From contig JAUIRK010000251.1 of NCBI GenBank assembly GCA_030549495.1, forward strand, positions 1 to 64,000: a stretch of 64,000 nt of DNA, read 5' to 3'. Below, piece by piece: positions 22,985-33,459 of the stretch. A program made the position numbers and the translations under genes. Origin of the DNA: Nectonema munidae (Eukaryota; Nematomorpha; Nectonematoida; Nectonematidae). The notes under the pieces are model-generated. The model was given only the letters and a program-made list of their open reading frames with translations, was not told the origin of the DNA and did not search any database. Numbering within the stretch: position 1 is the stretch's first letter; every line of letters starts with the position of its first letter.

Positions 22985-24000
22985 GGGTCAAAAAGTGTGG
23001 ATGCCTGTATACGGCGTGGGTATCTAGAGAGAAACTGTTTACATATCTCCTCAGTCTTAGGGTGTATACCCATGCCATTCATGGCGATTACTGCAAGATG
23101 CGACAGTCGTTATGTATTTATAGTCGTTCTGAGCCACGTGTGTATCCTCTTAACATAGGAAAATGACCGTTCTGCTTCAATGCTACCGATTGGAAAGACG
23201 GCTAGTATTTTGAGAAGTTCTCTCACATTTGGAAAGAACATTTCATCAGCATGGTTGGCCAGGAGAGATGTCACAGATATGTCGCCTATGGTGCCTTTGT
23301 TCATCCAGTAATTTAACTAACGGAACATCTCGCTATCAAGAGCAGCAGGTAATGATAACACATGAAACCATTTGTCATGTAGATTTTCAGTCAACTTTGG
23401 TAATGTTTCTTTGGTCTTCTGGAGAATCACTTCTGGAACGAGACAGCATAGTTCATAATGGGCACGTTTGTCATCACTGAAACGACAACTTAGTTCACTG
23501 CAGGTAGTATCAAGGAATGGAATAACTAAAGTTCTCTTCCAGTAGTCGAAAACTGTATCTTATGGATGGTTATCTCTCATCGTTTGTTTCCTAAAGATCC
23601 TTGGTCTATGTTTACCTCAGCCAACAAGACTACTTAGTTCTAGCACTTTACATATACACGATTAAACCAGACGTCTACTTCTAATCGTATGTCTTGATAT
23701 GTTGACATAACCTGTTCTATTTTCTGGAATCCTAGGTACACCTCCATATGGGAACCTTGTAATGCAGTCACGACTGGACGCAGTGGTTCCAACATCTCCT
23801 TGGCAATGACAACGCTTACGATGTGTCCAAAGTCCACGAGCGTATGGCGAAGACCATTAGCCTTTGTTCTAGTGGAGAAATCCTAGTTCCAACCATCGTT
23901 GTTTGGATAGAATCTCTCATCTTTGGTCGGCTGACAGATTTCATCCAGAGTAGCAACTATGTATTCATATAGTTGAAAAATAGTTAATTAGCCTGTATGG
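22985..24000 (-). pseudogene. ZMYM1/THAP12-like hAT transposase, C-terminal part
   Basis: On the minus strand, 23837-23640 reads IAKEMLEPLRPVVTALQGSH and YQDIRLEVDVWFNRVY. After breaks, 23500-23110 gives PEVILQKTKETLPKLTENLH, WMNKGTIGDISVTSLL and the dimerisation motif IEAERSFSYVKRIHTWLR. It then continues RLSHLAVIAMNGMG, EEICKQFLSRYPRRIQ down to about 22990. This is the C-terminal half of a hAT-superfamily transposase of the type domesticated in vertebrate ZMYM1 and THAP12. Several stops break it and the catalytic N-terminal half is not recognisable. Confidence 0.8.
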
Positions 24001-24189
24001 GTGATGGAAATTCTATATCATCTTCTGAAGGTGACTTACAAAGAGAAGCTGCTTTTTTTGTTTATAATGACTGTTCACTAACAAGTTTCGCAGCAGATGA
24101 AGCTAAATGATATTTTTTTGAGTTTTTTCTGCCGGTTCAAAATCATTATCGCTTCCTCCGTCGTCGAAATTAAGGAAATCCTCTTCTTC

Positions 24190-24915
24190 AACTAATTCAA
24201 AACTTGAAGGGATTTGGGTAATGCCAGAAGTACTTGGCCTAGTTTGAACGAATTTTCTTTTAGAAGAACGAATTGAAAGTATACCAGCATCTTTTCCAGT
24301 ACTATATCCAACTCAACTGGATGTTTTGATTTGAGTGTTCTAAATTTCCTTATCTTCAGAAAACAACCAAATTCCATCTGCTTTAGTAATATAAAAAGAT
24401 TTATCAGCGACTTTTCAACACTCTCAGATTTCCTTTTTCCAACAACATGCTTGATTTTGGAAATGATTTGTTGACGTGACACGATAGGAAAATTTAGAAA
24501 TTTCCATAAATGACTCAACTCTTCAGCAATTCTCTTTATTATTGCTTGGCTGGTCTTTCCAAATGCATATACTGCAAGATAACATCCACTATTTGATTTT
24601 TTGTTGGCATTTTGCATAAAAGTGACAAACTGTTTGTGACTAATGGTAAACTTGGTCTTCTCTTCACATAGTTTGTCTTTCGTAGGTTTTTGATTTGAAC
24701 ATGTTCTTTTTGACTCATTTTTAAAAATAAAGCTGAACTGAGTTGAAGTGTCTGCAATGAAATAAGCAAAAATAAAAAAATATCATTCAAATAAGCAAAA
24801 TATTTAAAAAATGAAATTATTGAAGAGGTTTTCATACTCTTTCGAATTTGATGAAAATTTTGACCAAGGAGAATTTTGAAGTCGTATATTTTTTCAAAAA
24901 GTGATGCGTGCATAC
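24190..24915 (-). pseudogene. Unclassified transposon-like protein fragment
   Basis: Two overlapping minus-strand frames (24913-24539 and 24617-24192) appear to be parts of one decayed protein. Readable pieces are KRIAEELSHLWKFLNFPIV, ISKIKHVVGKRKSESVEK, and in a shifted frame LFYITKADGIWLFSEDKE and VGYSTGKDAGI. After that comes an acidic stretch (ELVEEEDFLNFDDGGSDND) near 24190-24130. I do not recognise the family with confidence. Position and orientation would allow it to be the N-terminal part of the ZMYM1-like element next to it, but I see no shared motif that shows this. Confidence 0.4.
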
Positions 24916-25019
24916 TTTCTTATGCAATAAGCAACAAAAACTATATTTTTTAAATTCAAATGAAAGGTTTCATCGAATGAAACAGCTTTTGATTTGATAA
25001 AAAAAATTCAAAAAGTTAT

Positions 25020-25670
25020 ATCCCTAGTATATGTGTGTAAAAAACTTTATATAATTATTTGTATAAAATGTTTCCTTTTGAGATAAGTCCATCTTTTGAC
25101 AGGTTTGATTGATTTTCATAAAAAATGAATATCAACACCGAATTCAGCATACTTGAAAATGGGTATATATGTGTAAAAAACTTAATATAATTACTTAGAT
25201 AAAAAGTTTCCTTTTAAGATGATCTGTCAAATATAAATCAATTTTTTGATAGGTTTGATTGATTTTCATAAAATATCACGACTGAATTTAGCATACTTGA
25301 AAATGTGTATATATGTATAAAAAACTTTATATAATTATTTAGATAACAAGTTTCTTTTTGGAATTGTCATATATAAATCAATTTTTTGATAGGTTTGATT
25401 GATTTTCATAAAAAATTAATGTCACCACTGAATTCAGTATACTTGAAAATGGGTATATATGTGTAAAAAACTTTATATAATAATTTAGATAAAAGTTTCT
25501 TTTTGAGATGATCTGTTAAATATAAATCAAATTTTTGATATATTTGATTGATTTTCATAAAAACGAATATCACCACTGAATTCAGCATACTTGAAAATGG
25601 GTATATATGTGTAAAAAACTTTATATAATTATTTAAATAAAAAGTTCTTATTTGGGACATTAAAAATATT
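25020..25670. repeat. Satellite-like tandem array, ~136-147-bp unit, about five copies
   Basis: The block GTGTAAAAAACTTTATATAATTA recurs near 25035, 25170, 25315, 25460 and 25607 in shortened forms. Each is followed by TTTTTGATAGGTTTGATTG and CATACTTGAAAATGGGTATA. Spacing of 136-147 bp and moderate divergence suggest an old local array. A 16-base G run follows at 25702-25717. Confidence 0.88.
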
Positions 25671-25718
25671 TATAAAAACTTATTCATATCTGAAAAAATG
25701 TGGGGGGGGGGGGGGGGA

Positions 25719-25890
25719 ATCAAAAGAATTCAAGGAAATATAATAATTGAATTTATGAGACTTCAAAATCAAGAAATTTCGCTATCTGTTAGTCAACTTC
25801 AACATCAGTTCGTACTTTCTCAACTCTCTTTTGAAAAGATTGTCTAAAATATTTTTTAATTCAAATATTCGAGTAGAGTCGAATTTTTGT
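25719..25890. repeat. Dispersed repeat, copy 1 (partner at 47773-47945)
   Basis: Starts ATCAAAAGAATTCAAGGAAA and contains TTAGTCAACTTCAACATCA and TAGAGTCGAA. The same order of motifs is found at 47773-47945 in the same orientation. Non-coding and unclassified. Confidence 0.85.
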
Positions 25891-25914
25891 ATCACTCTCT
25901 ATTTTTTGCGAATG

Positions 25915-26073
25915 AATAAAATACGAACTCGCTTATAAAGAACACTTCAATATAATGCATCTTTTGTTTATCCCCTGTCCCGTACACAAAAATTACACAC
26001 AATTTACATCTTTTATTACGAAGAACTCGTTTAATAAAGAAACCTCGCTTATAATTTTGCATATTTTACTGCA
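25915..26073. mobile_element. Possible decayed mariner/Tigger-type MITE
   Basis: AATAAAATACGAACTCGCTTATAA at one side and AACCTCGCTTATAATTTTG...TTTTACTG at the other recall Tigger/pogo termini (CAGTAAAACCTCG...). The ends are not clean and no TA duplication is certain. Confidence 0.35.
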
Positions 26074-26517
26074 CAATAGAAAATACCCTTATACGAAAAA
26101 TTATTCTTAAATTTTTTTTCAAAAAACTAATTACGCCTACTTAGGAAAAGATTTATATTAAAAGCCTGTGAGTGGTATGATGTAACTATAGATATTTTAT
26201 GGTCTTTCTTTTTTCAATTATTGCTACACTTCATTATCTACATTGGTGTAAAAAGAGCCTTATTCTACAGCATATAGTATGATGATAATGTAAAAAAGTT
26301 CAATGTAAAGGTAGCTCATAATAGACCACAAGGAAATCATAATTTTAAGCAATAAAATATGCTTATAAATATATAATAAAAATACATAATACGTTGCAAA
26401 GTCATGATACGTATTATGTTACATGATACGTTGCAATAATAAGGTTTAAAATAATTTTCTAGGAGATTTATAAAAACATTAACATTTTTACTTATTTTAA
26501 CTGCTCAGCATCTTGTT

Positions 26518-27885
26518 TTGCTTTTTATCTCTATGTCGTCCAAACATAAAAATTTCAACATAGAAACAAAATATCGCGCTATTACTCTTGTTGAGAGAAA
26601 TGAAAAATCAAAGTCAGCAATAGCACAAGAGTTTGGGATTAGTCTTTCAACGTGGATAAAGTTTTCGGACAAAATCAAAGAGTCTTTGGGAAAAATGAAA
26701 TAAAGCGAAAAAGAGTTAGAAAATGTGTTTAACCGGATGTTGAGAAAGCTCTTTTCCTCTGGTTTCAAAATGCCAGATCTCATAATATTCCTGTCAGGAC
26801 CTGTACTTGTAGCTAAAGCGCAAAAGTTTGCTTTTGATTTAAAACACTTAGATTTTAAATGTAGTGAAGGTTGGCTTCACAGGTTTAAGAAACGCCCCGG
26901 CATTATTTTTTAAACAATTTGTGGTGAAGCAAAAGGTACTCCTGTAGAACAAATGAGTGAATGGTTTGAAAAAAGTTTACCTTTAATTTTAAACAAGTAT
27001 GCTCCTAAAGACATTTATAATGTTGATGAAACAGGCTTGTTTTTTAAATTACTACCGTCTTCATCATTTATGTTTAAAGGAGGAAAATTATCAAAAGAAA
27101 GACTTACAATACTTGTTGGTGCAAACATGACAGGTGAGGATAAGCTTCCACTACTGATAATTGGCAAGTCACTGAAACCTTGTTGTTTTAAAGGAATCAA
27201 AACATTACCATTAGAGTACAAGGCTAATAAAAAAGCTTGGATGGATGCCAAAATTTTTCTTTCTTGGTTGGAAAAATTAAACAATCGATTTCGACATCAA
27301 AAAAGAAAGGATCTTGTAGTATTAGACAATGTTGCTTCTCATCCAAAAGTAAATCTAAGTAACATAACATTACCGTTTTTTCCTGCAAATACAACATCAC
27401 GTACACAACCTATGGATCAGAGTGTTATTAAAAATTTAAAGTTCCATTATAGAGTTAAGCTTGACGAAAAACTTATTAATGCAACAGAAACTAATTCAGT
27501 TTATTCAATTAGCGTTCTCGAATCTTTGAACATCATTCGTCATGCTTGGTCTATGGTATCGAGTAAAACAATTCAAAACTGTTTTAACCATGCTAGGCTT
27601 TCAATTTCTTCAGATAAACTATACAAGTGATTTAAAAATTAGCACTGAAAATCCGCCTTTTTTGTTAGGAAAAAGGAACAGATGTTGGATTGCTCACATC
27701 TTTTGATCTGCAAAATTTCATTAAAGTGGACGATGACTTAATTACTACCGCCCTCTGTCGGATGATGCAATTATAAAAGATGGGTGTTGCGAAACTTTAG
27801 AAAACAGCGAAATAGATAAAGAAGAGAATATCGATCATCGCAACCAGCTGATTTCAACTTCTTTATAACGAGGTTTTACTATCTT
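26518..27885 (+). pseudogene. Tigger/pogo-like transposase (Tc1/mariner superfamily)
   Basis: Three consecutive frames with only a few breaks. The first (26518-26703) has the psq-type helix-turn-helix ETKYRAITLVERNEKSKSAI and EFGISLSTW. The second (26725-26913) has the CENP-B-type half, CSEGWLHRFKKRPGI. The third (26953-27630, 225 codons) has the DDE catalytic core: YNVDETGLF (first Asp near 27025), LVVLDNVASHP (second Asp) and PMDQSVIKNLK (third Asp), all present. The downstream TTTATAACGAGGTTTTACTATC (about 27862-27884) fits the inverted form of the CAGTAAAACCTCG terminus. The 5' terminus was not found. One stop after KMK and one after GIIF split the frame, so it looks only recently dead. 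Confidence 0.88.
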
Positions 27886-28394
27886 CATTACAAAAATTTA
27901 TTAACTAAAAATTCTTGGCCTACTATAATATTAGAGGATAAATAAGTAGTGAAAAAAGTACGAAAATTGAAAAAGCAACATTAGATCAAACACCTACATG
28001 GCTTGTTTGGTGATGCCCATCTTATGAGAGAAATAACAGCACGAGTGATAATAACACATGTGCATGACAATAATATAAGGTATAAAATATAGCCTAAAAG
28101 TTACAAAAAAATAAAAGTTCACTTGTTTGCAATTTACATTTGTCTAGTATAGTATGTTATGTTACAGTCTTACTCTTCAGTAAACAAAGCACAACCAACG
28201 AGATTCTGTCCAACATTAAAAATAAGTTTATACAATGCATATTTATAGTTGCAACCTGTACTCGAAGAAATTGACAAAACGATTCATAACAAATATTTTT
28301 TGTAATAAAGCAAAATAAAACATTAAATTTAACAACGAAAATGTAAAAATATTTTTGGACAAAGTATGTCTATTTCTTGTTTTAATTATAATTT
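27886..28394. other. AT-rich spacer, nothing recognised
   Basis: No motif or terminal repeat seen. Confidence 0.5.
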
Positions 28395-29700
28395 ACCATG
28401 TGTTTTACAATTACAACATAAAAATAAAGTATGATCCTTGCAAATATATTTGTCACACTCACTACACTTTCTTGTTCCCTTACGCTTACTTAGTCGAATA
28501 GCAGTAACCTTTAACGGCGAGTGTTGCAATTAGTTCACTATTTTTGGTCAAACCGTGAAAAGAAAGCAGATTTCGAGTAGAAATGCGAGTAAATGAACCT
28601 CTTCGCTTCTAATTTTTAAAGATCTTTCAGCTAGAGCTAAGCTAGATAGATACCTTATAAAGCAATTCCTGCCCATTTTGCAACAAATGGGTAAGCACTT
28701 AGATTAACCAGCTGTTATTAGCAGCAATGTAGAGAAAAATTGTAAAAATCGCTATTGGTCATCATCTCGAAGCCTTATATATATATCAGCTATAATTTTG
28801 AAGCTTCCTTTTCAAAATGTTTACTCCAGACGTATATTTGTTGTAGTCTAAGATTGTTTGCGGCTGTTTTTTATCCAAAGGTATTAATTCTTAAAAGATA
28901 TTGTCTCGATACCACATAAACAGGTTTTAAATTTTTTTGGAATGCTTGTCAGAATGTTAATCGTCAAAGAAGAATACTGTGTTAATAAAAACATTCTTTT
29001 ACATCCTGTCAACCGATAACTTTTTAGGTATGCAAGCCGTAGAACATGTTGCCTAAATTTTATATTGTTCCTAACCGTACAACAAATTGGAAAAATTTTA
29101 TCTTTGGCGCATAAACACAATTCATCACACATGAAAAACATGTCAACCTAAATACTAGAGCCAGGAAATAAGCACAAAACTTCCTTCCATTATTATCAAA
29201 TTTGGAATACTCCATATCTAAAAATCTAGTCTGAAATATTTCACTAGAAAAAAACAAAAATTCTCTAGCTCATCTATAGTTACACAGTTTGTTGAAGACT
29301 AATATTGATGTCAGAAATTTGTTTTGAATTCACCTTACCGCTACCAATCTAACCAAATTATGGCTTTGTCTTTTTGTAAAATAATGAACACATCTCTACT
29401 AACCGCAGCTTTCAAAAATCGATTTGCGTATTTTTCTAAAGAGACATTTGACGTCAATCCATTGGTCCAAACCAGCGAATTCTCGATTGAATGTAGAAAC
29501 GAAGTTGAATATTAACTGTATCTCTTGAATTAATAAATGTGCTAACCATATTTTCGGTGAAGAAAATCAATCTGATTCTTTAAAAGGAATCTCTCTTTTT
29601 TGATCAATTTCTTCATCGCTGTTTGTTGAACCCTGGCGTTAACATCACTTAGGGAAAAAATATCTGAAGCAATTTCTAACAAGGATTAGAAAGATAGAGA
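28395..29700 (-). pseudogene. piggyBac-like transposase, badly decayed
   Basis: Minus-strand fragments in family order. NCVTIDELENF (about 29285-29255) matches the TIDE block near the first catalytic Asp. FDNNGRKFCAYF follows where KYGIKFW-like sequence is expected. Then CKRMFLLTQYSS, then LDYNKYTSGVNILKRKLQNY (about 28845-28785), which is the third-Asp block with Asn in place of Asp. Next is RWPIAIF with YIAANNSW. Last is the C-terminal cysteine-rich domain RKCSECDKYICKDHTLF with CCNC, ending near 28395. Many breaks; terminal repeats not found. The upstream limit (29700) is approximate. Confidence 0.75.
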
Positions 29701-31399
29701 GGATGGAATAAAATTTTCAAAACACATTTCAGTCAGTCAGAACACAGTATTTACTCACCTTGCTTGCCTAAAGCTGGCAAAAAAATGTTGCTGTATTTCA
29801 TTATTTTTTTAACACAGAGTGAATTTGTTTGAAGTATTAGGAAGCATCCACATGTTGAAAATCTTAAGCGAATTTTTTTATCCTTGAAACCAATGTGAGA
29901 GCCTTTTTCAATTCTTCTGTTGGTCTAATTCTAATAAATCAGGCATATTGATCACAGATGTATAAGCAGAAAAATTGCTTTATCAATGTTTTCTAAAGGC
30001 ATGGCATAATCATATGACTAATAATGCTATCAAAACAGCTTACTTTTATTCTAGTTTAAAGTTTGATTTATAAAAAAATCTATATTTTTGGTATTTGTTA
30101 TGTAAACACTATTTAGACATATAAAGTGAAATAAACTTTTGTTACTAGCGTAATTTGTCTTTTTCAAACATATTTCTGATTTACCATTCCTACTACTAGG
30201 TGGCAGTCTATATCTTATGTAAAAATAAAGATAAAATCTGATTGAATGAAACTATGTCCCCTTAGTCATTTATTAATTTCTTTTTTCCACATAAGAGATT
30301 TACTTTTTAATTCGAGGTACATATTTTAAATATATATTTTCAAAAAGTAAATTTCAATTTTTATTTAGTAAACTAAATTATCGTGTAACAAGCGAAAATC
30401 ACTTTGTTATATTGTCGAAAAAGAAATATTGACTTTGTTTATATAAAACCATAAAAAGTTAAATGGTCAATTTCAAAATTTAATTTCAATTAAGTATATT
30501 TCATTTTCTGTATATAAAACAGGTAAACAGTAATCAAAACATGGATTAAAGTTTTTATAATTTTCTTGAAAAAAATTTTGCCCCCTCATAAAAATATCCT
30601 GTGTACGCCACCGTTTTGAAGAAAGTTCAAAAATGGGGATGTCTAATAAGTAGGGAATTGGTCGTATAGCAGATCTGAGGTAAGATAATTGAGAGATCTT
30701 TTACATTTTTTATTATGACCTAAAAAAACTTTCAAGTTTTATTTTTTTATTAAAGTAAATTTTATATACCTTCAATATCAACCAAGCAAAAGTAACAGTC
30801 TGTTGTATGATTTTGAGGTTATCTCCAAATCATTGAAATAGAAAATGGTTATCGTTTTTGAATTTAATTAAACAACAATTTTTACACCATATTTTAGGTG
30901 CCCAACTATTGTCTTGATCACCAACTTTACATTTAAAATATAAATCATATAGGAATTTAAAATGAGTGGCAAGTCACATGACTTCTACAAATGTAAAAAA
31001 TTTTGACAATATAGCATACCATTTTGCAACAAACCCATACGTGATCAAAAATATTTAAAGCCATTTTTAAATTCCTTGAGCAAAATAAGTCTAAAACAAG
31101 TTATAATATTTAACATAATTTTTCAACACAGTTCCCGTCCTGGTTTGATAGTGTAAAAACCTGGCACACTGTTTTGGTTACGATAAAAAAATCTCTCATC
31201 CCTTCAAACTACCTGCTAGGCGTCAGCTAAAAATAAGAAGAAAAAATATCAGCAAAATTTTGGTTTACTTTCATTACAATACACTCGATCACTTTAGGAA
31301 TGAGTGACATCCACATCCTATTTATTATCAGTATAATCGCAAAGACGGCATTCTCCCACCTATCTCGTGATTTACTTGAAGACCTTTATTAGCAATTTA
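29701..31399. other. AT-rich intergenic DNA
   Basis: No coding or RNA gene recognised. Near 30590-30615, GCCCCCTCATAAAAATATCC and GTACGCCACCG look like a decayed hAT end, without a partner. Confidence 0.5.
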
Positions 31400-31852
31400 T
31401 AGGTCCCAATTGTTGATAAAATCTTACTCCTTTACCATATGAAACTTATCATCATCATAAGTATCATCATCAGTATGACGACTATTTTATCATCATCCCT
31501 CTCATATCACACTTACCAATCACTTCGTGAGACAAAAGAAAACATCATTACTTATTTCTGGTAAAAAAACAACCGCTGTTGCATTCCTTATCTCACTCTC
31601 GTACTCGCTATATTCATGTATCGATGATGCGTACGATGATTCCGCTGCATACGTTATGCAGCATATCTCGCTATTATGTCAAAAGTTTCAGTTTCACTTG
31701 TCGTCATTGTTCGCTCTCTTTCCTCCGTAATAATGGTTATTGCTTGTCATTCTGATTGATTTTCTGTCACTTATATCGCTCATCTGCTGCGCGTTGTCTG
31801 TATATTTCGTTGTGAGCCGCTTACGCAACCTGACAAATTTTTCCATATTTGC
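31400..31852 (+). promoter_or_regulatory. Candidate non-coding first exon/promoter region of the kettin-like gene
   Basis: This stretch is noticeably less AT-rich than its surroundings and ends in a perfect donor consensus, GC|GTAAGTAT, with GT at 31853. The next strong acceptor upstream of the kettin-like coding start is CTACTAG at 36953, followed by a 15-base leader with an in-frame TAA before the ATG. A 5' UTR exon here, joined over a 5.1-kb intron, would be a natural gene model. No TATA box is clear. This is inference from splice-site quality and composition only. Confidence 0.3.
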
Positions 31853-32441
31853 GTAAGTATCATTTCCTCATTTTGACTTCCTCGTATCTTCAAAAAATCC
31901 ATATTTTTATTCTATTATCTATAATTTTTTACAAGTCTTTATTTCTTTTGTTGCTTCTTTTTTACCTTTTAAATACATATATCGTTCGTTTAGATCTTTG
32001 CATGATTATTTTGGACTGGAACTTCAAATCTTTTTTATTTAAAATAGCGTTTCATACCTTTCTTGAGTGCATGTTATTTGTTCAAGTCATGTATATATTT
32101 AAAAACCGTTTTTTAATGTTTGCCGATGTGATTAGTAACACTTTTTGTACCCACAGGGGATGTATTTACACCTGTTTCGAAAACATTCTATCAAAAAAAA
32201 GATCAGTTTTGGATTGCGTGTTAAAAATGGATTTATCAATTTACTTTGAAAATAGTAAAGTTACCAAATGTTAGGCTCAGAAATTTTGGAGTATATCAAA
32301 CTTGAAAATTCTTAACTAATATAATTATGAAAACTAAAAATTTCATAATGTTTTCCAGACATATATAAATACATTGTGTACATATTTCGCGCTTTGATCT
32401 TACTCTTTTTTTATAACATTGGGTGTAAGAATATATATGTA

Positions 32442-33457
32442 CAGTAAAACCTCGTTATCTCGAATTTGAAGTGATCAAACAAAAACTTCGAGATATCCAA
32501 AATATCAAGAAAAACTATTATCAAGTCTATTTTTTGAAAAATAAGTATTGACCGGTTTTTTTTGTCTGCTTGTTAGATCTGAAGTAACTGCTAAAATAAA
32601 CAGATCCTGATATCTTTTTAAAGTTCATTTTATTTTAAATCAACGTTAATAAGTCGGACTCAAAGAGACAGAAAGTCCAAAAAATGGTAGATGATTTGAT
32701 GAAGGCATAAAAACTATGACAAACCATGATCATCACACATCGTATCCCTAGTTTTACATCAGTTCTCTAAGCAGCTTTGATGATGTTAACATTACTTTCA
32801 TTAAGCTTTTCATTACAAACTTAATTTATTGAAGAAAAATATGGCAGCAATTGTTGCATAAATAAATTACTAGGAAAATATTAGGTGGAGGGGAGAGGGA
32901 AAGGGTCCCTGATGTATTGCTGCAATATTGCTATTTATTTATTTAAAGTAAACAAAACAAGTTCCAAATCAAGCTGAGATGGACATGTGGAATTTTTTCA
33001 CAAACGAAAGATTGAACGACACATTAGGTGAGGAGAAGTTGAATGAACACGAGCAAGCATCATGAGTTCATAGAAGCAAGAAGCCATCGAGATAAACTTC
33101 CAGTTGTCGCATTCGAAAGTCAGTATAAAGCAGAATTCAAGAATAACATTCTTTATCGAAAGAGCAGGAAAAAAAAAGAAATACACGCACATGTTAAATT
33201 TGTACACAAAGATTAAAGAGAACATTTATTTTTTATTATTTAGCGTTTTGTTGTAAATGATTATTTACGTATGTAAAAAGTTCGACATAAACATAGTAAA
33301 TTTGATGCTTGTAACAATTAAATACTTCGAGATATCCGGGTTATTCAAGATATCAGAGTTTGAGATATCCAAAAGGAAAAAAGTTCGTACCATAAAAGAA
33401 CTTATAGATAACCAATACTTCGAGATATCACATGTTTGAGATATCGAAGTTTCACTG
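32442..33457. mobile_element. 1,016-bp pogo/Tigger-type MITE with TA duplication
   Basis: Begins CAGTAAAACCTCGTTATCTC and ends CGAAGTTTCACTG, imperfect inverted repeats, with TA on both sides (32440-32441 and 33458-33459). The subterminal zones carry repeated TTCGAGATATC motifs, palindromic at GATATC: one near 32489 and four between 33328 and 33445. The interior encodes nothing recognisable. The terminus resembles that of the Tigger-like transposase at 26.5-27.9 kb (CAGTAAAACCTCG / AACGAGGTTTTACTATC), so that family could have moved it. Confidence 0.85.
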
Positions 33458-33459
33458 TA

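Noticed and set aside
31849-32274. 141-codon plus-strand frame rich in Leu, Ile and Phe
   Set aside because: Looks like a membrane protein only because the DNA is T-rich; no known motif, and it begins next to a strong splice donor.
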